Numbered from the stretch's first letter, positions 20,957-29,763 are shown. The stretch is DNA of 50,452 nucleotides from an uncultured Bacteroidales bacterium (GCA_902766625.1 CACXEH010000107.1:1-50452); one strand, 5' to 3'. A program made the numbers and translations. Notes: generated from the letters alone by a model not told the origin.

Positions 20957-20964
20957 CAAAATTA
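20957..20964 (-). promoter_or_regulatory. Bacteroidetes -7 box for the YycJ-type gene
   Basis: Minus-strand TAATTTTG fits TAnnTTTG; its last base is eight bases before the A of the ATG at 20948, suggesting a leaderless or nearly leaderless mRNA. Confidence 0.55.
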
Positions 20965-20996
20965 CAAAAAAACTTGGGCATTCCAAGGACTTTGAC

Positions 20997-21004
20997 TAAC
21001 TTTG
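20997..21004 (+). promoter_or_regulatory. Bacteroidetes -7 box for the small lipoprotein gene
   Basis: TAACTTTG fits TAnnTTTG, 24 bases before the ATG at 21029; it rules out the TTG at 21002 as a start codon. Confidence 0.55.
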
Positions 21005-21028
21005 AACGAAGATATAAATGAATTACGG

Positions 21029-21463
21029 ATGTACAGGAAGTTGTTCGTTATTTTTTTCGCGGTGATAGGTATGTCTGCGTGTGACAGGCATGAAGAGGTG
21101 GGAGCGGAAACGTGTGCCTTGGATTTTTGTGAGGCGTTTTTTAATTTCAGGTATGCTGATGCGCTGAAACTGTGTGACGATGGACAGGATGGCTGGTTGA
21201 GGATTTATTTGTCAAACCTGTGCGAAGCAGATCAGGACAGTGTGCGGCTTATTTCGGAGAGGCCTTCCTTTGATGTTGACAACGTAACATGTCAGGGCGA
21301 CAGCGTAGCTACGGCGGTTGTTAATGTGCATTCGGTGTATTATCTTGAGGCTATAGGCAAACCCGGCCGTTTTGTCAAGGATGGCAGATATCGCTTATTT
21401 CTGTCTAAGAACGGCGGTGCGTGGAAAATCAGAAGGGGAGACCTACTGCAAAGTGGAAGGTGA
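21029..21463 (+). CDS. Small lipoprotein with NTF2/DUF4878-like domain
   Basis: The 144-residue protein starts MYRKLFVIFFAVIGMSACDR, a lipoprotein signal peptide with lipobox MSAC. The mature part is compatible with an NTF2-like fold of the DUF4878 kind: one helix pair (ALDFCEAFFNFRYADALKLC) followed by beta strands ending GAWKIRRGDLLQ. It is probably anchored in the cell envelope. Function is unknown. Its 3' end overlaps tamL on the opposite strand by 35 bases. Confidence 0.65.
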   Translation: MYRKLFVIFFAVIGMSACDRHEEVGAETCALDFCEAFFNFRYADALKLCDDGQDGWLRIYLSNLCEADQDSVRLISERPSFDVDNVTCQGDSVATAVVNVHSVYYLEAIGKPGRFVKDGRYRLFLSKNGGAWKIRRGDLLQSGR

Positions 21464-23720
21464 AGTCTCTGCTCAGCCGTGGATGCAGGAGAGGGTAGTG
21501 CTCTCTTGTCGTGGTGTAAGATGGTGATATTGCTTTCATCGCCATGTCAAAACGCAGGATGAAATAGTCAAAATTGAAACGTAAGCCCACACCATACGAC
21601 GCGGCAATTTGTTTGTAGAAAGAGTCAAATTTGAATTGTCCGCCGGGTTGTGCTTCATAGTTGCGTGTCGTCCATATATTGCCGGCATCTACAAACAATG
21701 CGCCGCTTAATTTCCAGAAGAGATAGGAGCGTAGTTCGGCATTAAACAGCAACTTGAGGTTACCTGTCTGGTTGATAAAATCTATTTTCCCGTCTTTGCC
21801 GACATATGAGCCAGGGCCAAGTTCCCTGACCGACCATCCGCGCACACTGTTTGCACCGCCGGCAAAATAGCGCTTCTCGTAGGGTACTACGTTGTTGTTG
21901 CCATAGGGCAAAACGAGACCCAGTGCGCCGCGTATTGCAAGAGTGTTGTTTTTGTCTAGCGAGATGCTGCGCGCGTAGTCTATGTCAAACTTCAGATATT
22001 GTGCGAATGCAACGTTAAACATTCTGTACCTGTCCTCACTGTCTTTCGTTACTTTGAATGCCTTGGAAAGCAGATATAGCAGGTTGCCACCTGATTCTAT
22101 ACCGACATGGAACTGCACGGCATCACCGTGGGTCTGACGGTTTCCGCTGTTGCCTTTGGAGTTATAGATGAAATTGTATGAGCTGTTGAGTATGAACAGG
22201 TCTTCGTAGGTATGGCGCACGATGGCGAATCTGGCATTGTCGTTATCCAAATATTCGTTGCGGAATGTGCTGGATATCCACGGCATGAACACGTAGTTGA
22301 GTCCGATGGCGTCAAGTTTATGCTGGTATCTGTTTTGGCCTCCGCTCCATTTGTAACTCCACAATGCTGTCAGGAAGCGGCGGTGAAATTCGGGCCTGTC
22401 CTGAGTGTTATATTGTAGCGTGAATTCCGACGAACCATGCATGTTTACGCGTCGGTGTTCAGGCATGAAGGGGATGATGATGCGGGGAAATGACAGACGG
22501 CTCTCAGCGGAGAACTCAAAGAAATTCTGATCACTGTAGCCTTCCAGACCGGTAATGGCCTCGAATGCTGCTTTTGCTTTCGTCGTCCACACTTCAGAGC
22601 CGTGAAACAGGTTTCTGTTGGTAAAGCTGACCGATGATGCCACTCCCAAGTCTCCTGATGTGTTGGTGCCTTCTATCTCTGCCGAGATCTGGTTGAGTTT
22701 GTCCGTGCGCAGTGTGATGTCGCAGTTCAGGGTTCCCGTTCCGGTCTCGCTGAAGTGGATAGACGTACTGCGCAGTATCTTCAGACGGGAGAAATTGTTG
22801 TAGGTCGTTCTTACCGCCTCTTCGTTGTAATAAGCACCGCGCTGTATGTCCAACTGTGAGTATATGACATTCGGGCGGATGGTGTGCGCGCCTTTATAAC
22901 GGATTTTGATGCCGCGATATTTGATGCTGTCGTAAGTCAGTTCTTCCGTTGGCTCATCGCTGACGACATCAACAGAAATGTTTCCAATCCAGTAACGTGT
23001 GTAGTCTGTCTCTGGGTCTGCGGCGAGGCTTTTACCGTTATAGTGTAGCGTCAGCGCCAGATTTTTCGGACCGGCTATCGTGTCGATGTCGTAATAGATG
23101 TATTTCTTCAGAGCCTTGTAGTAGCCGTTCTGATGAAGCACGTTGATAATACGGCTCCGCTCTTCGTCTAGCACATTGGCATCACAGGGCATGTTGGCAG
23201 TGAGCAGGCTCTCGCTCTCGTTCATTTTCAGTATAGAGTCTATCACGGCATCGTCTATGTCATAGTTGATAGAGCGGATGTAATAGCGTTGGCCAGGGCG
23301 TAGGTTGTATGTCTGATGTGCCTTGTGCCCCTTTAGTCTCAGGTTGTTGTCAACATCGGCATGCAGATAGCCGTGTGACTGCAACGCCAGTTTCAGCTGG
23401 TTTGCCGTACTTTGTGCCTGTTCCGCGTCATATATGACGGGTGCTTCGCCCAGACGCTGGAGAAAATGGTTGAACCTCTTCGTGGAGTCGGTACCCGACA
23501 TACAATATATGCCCAGAGGTACCTTGACGGCATTAAACCAGCGCGAATTGGCGTCTTGGCGTATATACGTTTTATAGGAAGAAACGTCAAGCGACTTATC
23601 GGAAGAGGACAGTTTGACCGATGTCAGTATGTGCTGGTTTTCCGACATGAACTTCTCGGAAGAACAGCTTACCATCACCAGCATAACGCAAAAAAGCGCC
23701 AGTATTATCTCTTTCCGCAT
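21429..23720 (-). CDS. TamL: lipoprotein BamA/TamA-family outer-membrane assembly protein
   Basis: The 763-residue protein has a lipoprotein signal (LVMVSCSS), POTRA-like repeats (for example YYIRSINYDIDD..., VIYSQLDIQRGAYYNEEAVR) and a C-terminal Omp85 beta-barrel from about residue 350 (RYFAGGANSVRGWSVRELGP, then RSYLFWKLSGALFVDAGNIW, ending FTFHFAVGLPF with a terminal Phe). A lipidated TamA homologue is characteristic of Bacteroidetes (TamL). It helps insert proteins or lipids into the outer membrane, usually with TamB, which is not in this window. Confidence 0.87.
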   Translation of the reverse strand: MRKEIILALFCVMLVMVSCSSEKFMSENQHILTSVKLSSSDKSLDVSSYKTYIRQDANSRWFNAVKVPLGIYCMSGTDSTKRFNHFLQRLGEAPVIYDAEQAQSTANQLKLALQSHGYLHADVDNNLRLKGHKAHQTYNLRPGQRYYIRSINYDIDDAVIDSILKMNESESLLTANMPCDANVLDEERSRIINVLHQNGYYKALKKYIYYDIDTIAGPKNLALTLHYNGKSLAADPETDYTRYWIGNISVDVVSDEPTEELTYDSIKYRGIKIRYKGAHTIRPNVIYSQLDIQRGAYYNEEAVRTTYNNFSRLKILRSTSIHFSETGTGTLNCDITLRTDKLNQISAEIEGTNTSGDLGVASSVSFTNRNLFHGSEVWTTKAKAAFEAITGLEGYSDQNFFEFSAESRLSFPRIIIPFMPEHRRVNMHGSSEFTLQYNTQDRPEFHRRFLTALWSYKWSGGQNRYQHKLDAIGLNYVFMPWISSTFRNEYLDNDNARFAIVRHTYEDLFILNSSYNFIYNSKGNSGNRQTHGDAVQFHVGIESGGNLLYLLSKAFKVTKDSEDRYRMFNVAFAQYLKFDIDYARSISLDKNNTLAIRGALGLVLPYGNNNVVPYEKRYFAGGANSVRGWSVRELGPGSYVGKDGKIDFINQTGNLKLLFNAELRSYLFWKLSGALFVDAGNIWTTRNYEAQPGGQFKFDSFYKQIAASYGVGLRFNFDYFILRFDMAMKAISPSYTTTREHYPLLHPRLSRDFTFHFAVGLPF

Positions 23721-23751
23721 AAAAATAAGACAGAAAATCTCAAATTTTACA

Positions 23752-23759
23752 CAAAGTTA
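23752..23759 (-). promoter_or_regulatory. Bacteroidetes -7 box for tamL
   Basis: Minus-strand TAACTTTG, about 31 bases before the tamL ATG at 23720. Confidence 0.55.
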
Positions 23760-23782
23760 AAACATTATAAAAATATAGTTCG

Positions 23783-23790
23783 TAGTTTTG
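23783..23790 (+). promoter_or_regulatory. Bacteroidetes -7 box for the SpoU methyltransferase
   Basis: TAGTTTTG fits TAnnTTTG, 40 bases before the ATG at 23831; divergent from the tamL box. Confidence 0.55.
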
Positions 23791-23830
23791 TACTAAAAAC
23801 CTTTCGGAAGATTTATAAACACGTCATTTC

Positions 23831-24622
23831 ATGCTTAGCAAAAACCGCATAAAAGAGATTCACGCCCTTGGCCTGAAGAAAAACAGAGACGCCCGGAATG
23901 CCTTTGTCGCTGAAGGACCAAAGGTTGTCTCTGAATTGCTTGATGTCTTTCCCTGTACCTATATCGGTGCAACCCGCGACTGGCTCTCGGCGCAGTCTGA
24001 AACCCGTCTCCGCGACATTCCTGTCGTCAATGAGATTACAGGTGACGAACTGCGTAAGGCCAGTTTTCTCCAAACTCCCCAGCAGGTCATAGCAGTGTTT
24101 CAAAAACCTGAAGACACGCCCTTTGACATCGAATTGCCGCGTACTGGCCTGTGTCTCGCACTTGACGGCCTCCAGGATCCGGGCAACGTGGGCACTATCT
24201 TGCGGCTTGCCGACTGGTTTGGCATAGAGCATATTGTGTGCTCACATGACACTGCCGACATCTATTCACCTAAGGTTGTGCAAGCATCCATGGGCGCAAT
24301 ATGCAGGGTCAAGGTCTGCAAGGCAAATCTCGTTGAGACACTGGAAAATATGCCTTCCGACATACCTCTTTACGGTACTTTCCTTGATGGCGAAAACATA
24401 CATCGCCAGGCGCTGACAGATTATGGCATCATTATTATGGGAAACGAGGGTAACGGCATACGTCCTGAAATTGAAAAAAATATTACGCGCCGGCTTTTTA
24501 TCCCCAATTATCCCGAGGGTCGTCCCACGAGTGAGAGTCTCAATGTCGCCATAGCCACAGCCATTGTCTGTGCCGAGTTTCGCCGCAGGACTGTAGTCGC
24601 CCCGTCTGGCAACCCGCAGTAG
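23831..24622 (+). CDS. SpoU/TrmH-family RNA 2'-O-ribose methyltransferase
   Basis: The 263-residue protein has an N-terminal substrate-binding domain (SKNRIKEIHALGLKKNRDAR, FVAEGPKVVSELL) and a C-terminal SPOUT domain with the trefoil-knot motifs LDGLQDPGNVGTILRLADWF, IIMGNEGNGI and SESLNVAIATAIV. It methylates a ribose 2'-OH in rRNA or tRNA using SAM. Which nucleotide is modified cannot be told here; the arrangement is like RlmB/TrmH-type rRNA methyltransferases. Length is normal. Confidence 0.92.
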   Translation: MLSKNRIKEIHALGLKKNRDARNAFVAEGPKVVSELLDVFPCTYIGATRDWLSAQSETRLRDIPVVNEITGDELRKASFLQTPQQVIAVFQKPEDTPFDIELPRTGLCLALDGLQDPGNVGTILRLADWFGIEHIVCSHDTADIYSPKVVQASMGAICRVKVCKANLVETLENMPSDIPLYGTFLDGENIHRQALTDYGIIIMGNEGNGIRPEIEKNITRRLFIPNYPEGRPTSESLNVAIATAIVCAEFRRRTVVAPSGNPQ

Positions 24623-24691
24623 TGTAAGCAAGAAGAAATATACCGATGTAATAACAAAAAATGATAGAAAGTTATTTAGATTACATCGACT

Positions 24692-24904
24692 ATGACAGAG
24701 CAAGAGAGGAAGAAACTCGAAGAAACAGGTTTGTCAGAACGAGAGATAGAGAGTTTTGAGGATGAGTTCGGAACAATAGAAGAAGCCGAGAGATTTCAAC
24801 AGAGGTGGAAAGCAGAAGCTCCGTGGGTAAGAGCGATGGTGAGAAACCGCAAGAGAGCGCCATCCTCTTCAGAGACGACATCTCAGAAGGAGACAGGGCA
24901 ATAG
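24692..24904 (+). CDS. Small charged hypothetical protein, with an overlapping second open frame
   Basis: The 70-residue frame MTEQERKKLEETGLSEREIE... is rich in Glu, Lys and Arg and predicted helical; no family is recognised. Frame +2 is also open, from about 24758 to a TAA at 24960, and its end reads ILFRDDISEGDRAIACGAYE then RRLYYAYLKGQK, which looks at least as protein-like as the tail of the first frame. A single frameshift near 24850 would fuse the two into one protein of roughly 88 residues. It could be two overlapping small genes, one frameshifted gene, or chance. Confidence 0.35.
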   Translation: MTEQERKKLEETGLSEREIESFEDEFGTIEEAERFQQRWKAEAPWVRAMVRNRKRAPSSSETTSQKETGQ

Positions 24905-24953
24905 CCTGTGGTGCTTATGAGCGGAGATTATACTACGCTTATTTAAAAGGGCA

Positions 24954-24992
24954 GAAATAAAAAGAGAAATCAAGTTAAATTGATTTCTCTTT
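24954..24992 (-). terminator. Terminator for tRNA-Ser (minus strand)
   Basis: A 13-bp stem pairs 24961-24973 with 24980-24992, loop of six bases, followed on the minus strand by TTATTTC after a UUU in the stem. Confidence 0.8.
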
Positions 24993-25000
24993 AATTTCAG

Positions 25001-25088
25001 CGGAGGATGAGGGATTCAAACCCCCGATACCCGAAGAGGGTATACCGGATTTCGAGTCCAGCGCATTCGGTCACTCTGCCAATCCTCC
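25001..25088 (-). tRNA. tRNA-Ser (anticodon CGA)
   Basis: The 88-nt class II tRNA pairs GGAGGAT with ATCCTCC and has anticodon loop CTCGAAA (CGA) closed by CTGGA/TCCGG. A long variable arm (TACCC/GGGTA) and T loop TTTGAAT are present; the discriminator is G, as expected for Ser. The 5' 18 bases overlap the last codons and stop of the transporter gene. Confidence 0.95.
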
Positions 25089-26261
25089 AATGCCTGTGTT
25101 TTGTTCTTTGCGTGCAATTTTGTTGACGATTAATGCTATGGCTCCGTCACCTGTGACGTTGCAAGCTGTACCGAAACTGTCCATGGCGATATATAGTGCT
25201 ATCATCATAGCCTGTTGCTCCTGGTTAAATCCCAGTATGCTTGACAAGACACCCAATGCTGCCATAATGGCACCACCCGGAACGCCAGGTGCGGCAACCA
25301 TCATGATGCCCAGCATCAAGATAAAGCCAGCAAACATAGCTGTGTCAAAGGGCATTTGCTGCATCATCATCAGTGCCACTGCACATGCTGTTATCTTCAG
25401 GGCACTGCCCGAAAGATGAATTGTAGCACACAAAGGTACAACAAATCCTGCAATTACGTCACTCACACCGTTTCTTTTTGTTTGCTCAAGTGTCACAGGA
25501 ATTGTTGCGGCGGACGATGATGTGCCCAAAGCCGTGAAATATGCAGGAAGCATATTGCAGAGCAGTCTGAGTGGTTTTCGTCTGATAATCAGTCCCGTTA
25601 CGGTGTATTGGAAGAGAAGTAGGAAGATGTGCAGCGCGAAGATGACTATGATGATGGAAATGAATATGCTGAGTATTCTAAAAGCCTGCCCGTTGTAGGT
25701 CATGATGAGGAAGATGCCAAAGATGAAAAGAGGCAACAATGGGATAATGACTTTCTCTATGGTTTTGACGATGATATCCTTAAAGTCGTCGAAAATCTTT
25801 TTTAGATTGTCTTTTCCTAAAGCCGCTATGCCAAGGCCGAGTATGAAGGCAAAGATAAGTGATGTCATGACATCCAGCATGGGCGGGATGTTGATAGTGA
25901 AATATGCCGGCACCTCTTCAGCTTCTGTGATATTGACATACTGTGATGTATCGGCAATTAAAGTCGGGAAGAAAGATATGCCGACAAAGTAGGATAGGAA
26001 GCCTGAAAAAACAGTGTCGAGATAGGCTATAGCGACTGTTATCAATAATAAACGTCCCGCACCTTTGCCGATGTCGGCAATGGCGGGAGTTACCAATCCT
26101 AATATGATTAAAGGTATAAAGAATGAGAGGAATCCGCTGAAAATGCTGTTGAACGTGGCAAAAGCGCGGACAAGTGCCAAGGGGAAGATATTTCCTAATG
26201 CTATGCCAAGCGTTATTGCGATGATGATGCGGAGCAATAAGGGTGTTCTTTTTTTTATCAT
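25071..26261 (-). CDS. DAACS-family (dicarboxylate/amino acid:cation) symporter
   Basis: The 396-residue membrane protein has about eight transmembrane helices plus the re-entrant loops of the GltP/SstT fold. Diagnostic stretches are the serine-rich ALGTSSSAATIPVTLE, AAPGVPGGAIMAALGVL and the final MDSFGTACNVTGDGAIAL. The motif that is normally NMDGT after GA-TI is HLSGS here (CATIHLSGSALKIT), so an Asp that helps bind sodium in GltPh is missing; substrate and coupling ion may differ. The frame ends with GGLAE-stop inside tRNA-Ser. It follows two phosphoesterase genes and is probably cotranscribed with them and with the tRNA. Confidence 0.85.
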   Translation of the reverse strand: MIKKRTPLLLRIIIAITLGIALGNIFPLALVRAFATFNSIFSGFLSFFIPLIILGLVTPAIADIGKGAGRLLLITVAIAYLDTVFSGFLSYFVGISFFPTLIADTSQYVNITEAEEVPAYFTINIPPMLDVMTSLIFAFILGLGIAALGKDNLKKIFDDFKDIIVKTIEKVIIPLLPLFIFGIFLIMTYNGQAFRILSIFISIIIVIFALHIFLLLFQYTVTGLIIRRKPLRLLCNMLPAYFTALGTSSSAATIPVTLEQTKRNGVSDVIAGFVVPLCATIHLSGSALKITACAVALMMMQQMPFDTAMFAGFILMLGIMMVAAPGVPGGAIMAALGVLSSILGFNQEQQAMMIALYIAMDSFGTACNVTGDGAIALIVNKIARKEQNTGIGGLAE

Positions 26262-26291
26262 TGTGATAGATGCTCTTATTAAGTTTTTATT

Positions 26292-27926
26292 CTATTCCAT
26301 ATCAAGGCTGAAAGGCTTGGGGCGTTGCATCTGTTCCTCAAAACGGAGTTTGCCGTTCCGGTCGAATACTTTGATTGTCACAGGCGATTGGGCTGTGTGA
26401 GCTTGGGCCGCAAACAGATGGTGGCATGTAAGATACTGAGGTTTGATGAGGGTGTTGACATTTAGCACGATTCCTACAAAGATGAGCGGGTCGCCCTGAT
26501 TAACTTTTTTTACTTCAAGTTCTCTGCCGTTCTCATACATTTTGACAATATCGTCCGGACGCCATTCCCATATATTCGCATACACCATGTTGTCATAGCC
26601 TCTGCGGTAATCTGTACGCACTTTTATGGTGTCCAGTCTGGCAAGTGTGACGGAATCTGTACGATAGTAATTCATCACACTGTTCATGTCGTATAGCCTC
26701 ATCGGCTTTTTGCCGTAAAGGAAGGTTTTGTAGTCGTAGGTCGCAGTCTTGCCGGCAAAGTGTCCGATGATGACACCGGCATTAGAGGCATCAATGCCTA
26801 TCATCTGCTGATGCCCCGTTCCCCACACGTTACCACTGACAGCTGGCAGCATCAGGTCTTCTATTTGGGGGAAGATGTCGTTGCGTGCAAACTGCAGACG
26901 GTGCGTATGGCCTGTGTAGGCATGCACTTTGCCGTCGTAGCGGCTCAGAAGTGTTATCAGTGAATCCAGTTGCGCATTACTTTTTAGCTGCGTTCCTTTG
27001 CCCTCGGGATATTCAAACAACAAGGAGGTATGGGTACAGAAGCGTACTGTCATACCATCAGGCATTGCCTCCAAATCTTTTTTTAGCCAGTTCATTTCGT
27101 CCTGAGTAAAACCGATGACAAAATCCCGCTTACCTCTCACTCTTGGTTTGTCTGTACCAGCAGGACGGCGTTTCTTGCGGAAAGGGGTATTCACATAGAT
27201 AATGTCATCCATCATTATCCAATGGTCCGATCCGATATTCATTGAATAGTATGTCGGACCAAATAGTTTGCGGTAGCGCCATTCGGCGCGAAAATCCACA
27301 TTCTTGCCAATGATGTTAGGGTCGTTGTCATGGTTGCCTGTAATGTTGTATAACGGTCCCGGAAACCCTTCTGCGATGAGCTTGTAATAGGCAGAATCAA
27401 GATTAAAATCCTGTTCATACCAATGTGCATCAGTGGACATGTCTCCCAAATGGAATGTATACATAGGTATGCCCTCCTTGGCATTCTCGGTTGCGATTTC
27501 TTTGACCACAGGCATTACAAATTCATGGAATCGTCGCAAATCGTCCTGCGGAGGGAAATTGTTTAGGTGGATATCCGTCGTAAACATTACATTATAGCAG
27601 CTCTGATCCTGGGGTATTAGGGTGAAATTGATTTCTTCTGTCTTGTCTGCCGGCAATTTGAAATGCCTCCAGAAATCAGCTTGTAATCCTTCTTTTTTCA
27701 AAGGTACGGTATAGCCTGAGGGGGATATCACGAAGATCGTGCCCCGATGTTTGTCACTCTGCATGGCATATTGACCATTGGCATTGGTTTTGACAATATT
27801 GATCCCATCACTGACAGCTACATCAGGCACAGGTATGCCTTTGTTGTCGGTAACTGTACCCTTGATGTTTTGTCCTTGCAGGTGGAGACACATGAAAGTC
27901 AATATCAGGAAAATACAATATCTCAT
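26292..27926 (-). CDS. Exported calcineurin-like phosphoesterase (copy 1)
   Basis: The 544-residue protein has a signal peptide (LILTFMCLHLQGQ), then a CarboxypepD_reg/MetallophosN-like beta domain (IKGTVTDNKGIPVPDVAVSD). The catalytic metallophosphatase domain shows the two-metal motifs TDIHL, HLGDMSTD, GNHDND and GHTHRL, and is followed by a C-terminal beta domain (MetallophosC-like). It should hydrolyse a phosphomono- or diester in the periplasm or at the cell surface; the substrate is unknown. It is a paralogue of the next gene and is separated from the transporter by 30 bases. Confidence 0.9.
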   Translation of the reverse strand: MRYCIFLILTFMCLHLQGQNIKGTVTDNKGIPVPDVAVSDGINIVKTNANGQYAMQSDKHRGTIFVISPSGYTVPLKKEGLQADFWRHFKLPADKTEEINFTLIPQDQSCYNVMFTTDIHLNNFPPQDDLRRFHEFVMPVVKEIATENAKEGIPMYTFHLGDMSTDAHWYEQDFNLDSAYYKLIAEGFPGPLYNITGNHDNDPNIIGKNVDFRAEWRYRKLFGPTYYSMNIGSDHWIMMDDIIYVNTPFRKKRRPAGTDKPRVRGKRDFVIGFTQDEMNWLKKDLEAMPDGMTVRFCTHTSLLFEYPEGKGTQLKSNAQLDSLITLLSRYDGKVHAYTGHTHRLQFARNDIFPQIEDLMLPAVSGNVWGTGHQQMIGIDASNAGVIIGHFAGKTATYDYKTFLYGKKPMRLYDMNSVMNYYRTDSVTLARLDTIKVRTDYRRGYDNMVYANIWEWRPDDIVKMYENGRELEVKKVNQGDPLIFVGIVLNVNTLIKPQYLTCHHLFAAQAHTAQSPVTIKVFDRNGKLRFEEQMQRPKPFSLDME

Positions 27927-27981
27927 TTGTTTCGTCGGTATTTTTTAGTGTTATGTCGTTTACTCGGGATGGCGTGCTCTC

Positions 27982-29733
27982 TTAGCGTCCGGGGTCAAAT
28001 TTCTGTGGGCGTGTCATTATCTTGGTGTATTTATTGCCGAAACTGTCGGTCGCCTCAATGCGAAGCGTGCTTGTAGGCGATGAGCATTGTACTCTGAATG
28101 AAACACCGTATTTCACTTTCTGATAGGACGGACTGTCAAAACGGCCGTTGTCTACCGCCATAAAGAAGTTGTACCAGTAGATGTATTCCGGACTTTCCAG
28201 AAGGTCAAGTTTGGCAGGAATCTCCTTACCGTCCTCCCAGACTCTGATTTTCCACTTGCTGTCAAAAGCCCAGACGTTAATCCACACCTGATTGTCGGGA
28301 AGCTGACGGTAATCGCAACGTTTGTAATAGGCGTTGATGAAATCAGCGTAGTCGCTACTGTTTTGTGAGTAACGTCTTACCTCGTTCATGTCCCAGGCAC
28401 GGAACTGCACATCGGCAGGGTCGGACAAAGACTGGTAGCGCCAAGTTATCTTACGACCGTCGACATTGAAGACGTAATAGCCCGAAGGTGTTCCGTCAGG
28501 GTTGATTTGGTCGTGGCCCTTGTGAAAGACTTTCTCGCCTTTCTTGGTGCGCGATATAGTGTAGGTATCATAGCCGGTGAAACCTGTACGCCACCAATTT
28601 CCACAGATGGAAGACACGTTGTGGTCGATGATGCGGAGGGAGTCACAGTGGAAGGTATAATTGCGGTGTGAGTGACCGTCAATGATATGAGTCTCTGGAA
28701 AGGTGCTGATAAGACGGATAAGTTCTTTGGCATTGGAAGGGTCGTCAAAGTTGTGCTTGTATTCAGTCAGGGAGAGTTTTTTGCGGAGGAAAAGCGGGTC
28801 GTGCATGCATACTACCAGCGGTGCGTCGTGAGGCTGTAGTGCCAAGTCTTTGCGCAGCCATTCCATCTGGTTTGGCGTAATACCTACGGTGTAGTCTTTC
28901 ATTCCAGGTAAACCCATAGACTCAAAACCCTTACCAGGTTTGTTGTTATAGATGATGTTATCCAGGACAACAAAGTGGATTTTACCGATGTTGAAAGAAT
29001 AATATGTCGGACCCAGTGCGTCCCGGTAAGCCTGTTCGGCACGAAAGTCCACATCTTTGCCTGCCAACTCAAAAGGATCGTTGTCGTGGTTGCCCATTAC
29101 GTTGAACATCGGCGTAGGATACTGGGTTTCTTTGAGGGTAGCAGGGAAATCGCGTATAGTGTAGGACCCCGTAACCCAATAAGTGTCATATGAACTGTCA
29201 CCGCCGTTGATGGTATAGACTTTATATTTTTTGCCGTGTTTCTTCAGAAGTCCGTTAACGGTATTACGGATAACGGGTACGTCCTTATTGCGGAAATGTT
29301 GCGGAGCATCGTAATAGTTAGCCATATGTATATCGGTCAAAGCGATAAAGGCGAATTTCTTATGACTGGCTTTGACGAGGCGGAAGTCGTGGCGCTCGGC
29401 TATTCCCTTGCTATTGTTTAGGTTTGCCCATAGTTGCGGGAGGGCGTCTTTGACTTCATAGGCATAGTTGCCCGGAGCGGTGACAAAGACATATCCGTTG
29501 CGCTTTTGGGACACCAGAAAATAGCGACCCTGCTTGTCGGTTTTTGTGATTTCGTAACCGTCGGAAACGATGACGTTGCTTAAAGGCTTGCCATTGCACT
29601 CAACAGTACCATATATCGTGCAGTCTGTTGTGGGCGAACATGGCAGCTTAGACTGAAAGACGCTCTGGGAAAAGCCGATGAAAGGTATTGACAAAAACAG
29701 CGAGCATAAAAACTTCATTCTATATAATCTCAT
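27982..29733 (-). CDS. Exported calcineurin-like phosphoesterase (copy 2)
   Basis: The 583-residue protein has the same architecture as its downstream neighbour: signal peptide (MKFLCSLFLSIPFIGFSQ), a carboxypeptidase-regulatory-like domain (IYGTVECNGKPLSNVIVSDG), metallophosphatase motifs TDIHM, NGGDSSYD, GNHDND and DGHSHRN, and a C-terminal beta domain. Both copies share the VDFRAE...Y-FGPTYYSxNIG type stretch (here VDFRAEQAYRDALGPTYYS). The start could be 29733 or the in-frame ATG at 29718, which gives the cleaner signal peptide. First gene of the phosphoesterase-transporter-tRNA-Ser run; promoter at 29764-29771. Confidence 0.9.
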   Translation of the reverse strand: MRLYRMKFLCSLFLSIPFIGFSQSVFQSKLPCSPTTDCTIYGTVECNGKPLSNVIVSDGYEITKTDKQGRYFLVSQKRNGYVFVTAPGNYAYEVKDALPQLWANLNNSKGIAERHDFRLVKASHKKFAFIALTDIHMANYYDAPQHFRNKDVPVIRNTVNGLLKKHGKKYKVYTINGGDSSYDTYWVTGSYTIRDFPATLKETQYPTPMFNVMGNHDNDPFELAGKDVDFRAEQAYRDALGPTYYSFNIGKIHFVVLDNIIYNNKPGKGFESMGLPGMKDYTVGITPNQMEWLRKDLALQPHDAPLVVCMHDPLFLRKKLSLTEYKHNFDDPSNAKELIRLISTFPETHIIDGHSHRNYTFHCDSLRIIDHNVSSICGNWWRTGFTGYDTYTISRTKKGEKVFHKGHDQINPDGTPSGYYVFNVDGRKITWRYQSLSDPADVQFRAWDMNEVRRYSQNSSDYADFINAYYKRCDYRQLPDNQVWINVWAFDSKWKIRVWEDGKEIPAKLDLLESPEYIYWYNFFMAVDNGRFDSPSYQKVKYGVSFRVQCSSPTSTLRIEATDSFGNKYTKIMTRPQKFDPGR

Positions 29734-29763
29734 ATCGTCTATTTATTTAAGTATATTTGATGA

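Noticed and set aside
24690..24881. Minus-strand 63-codon frame opposite the small ORF
   Set aside because: Ser/Leu-rich antisense translation of a Glu/Arg-rich frame; no support of its own.
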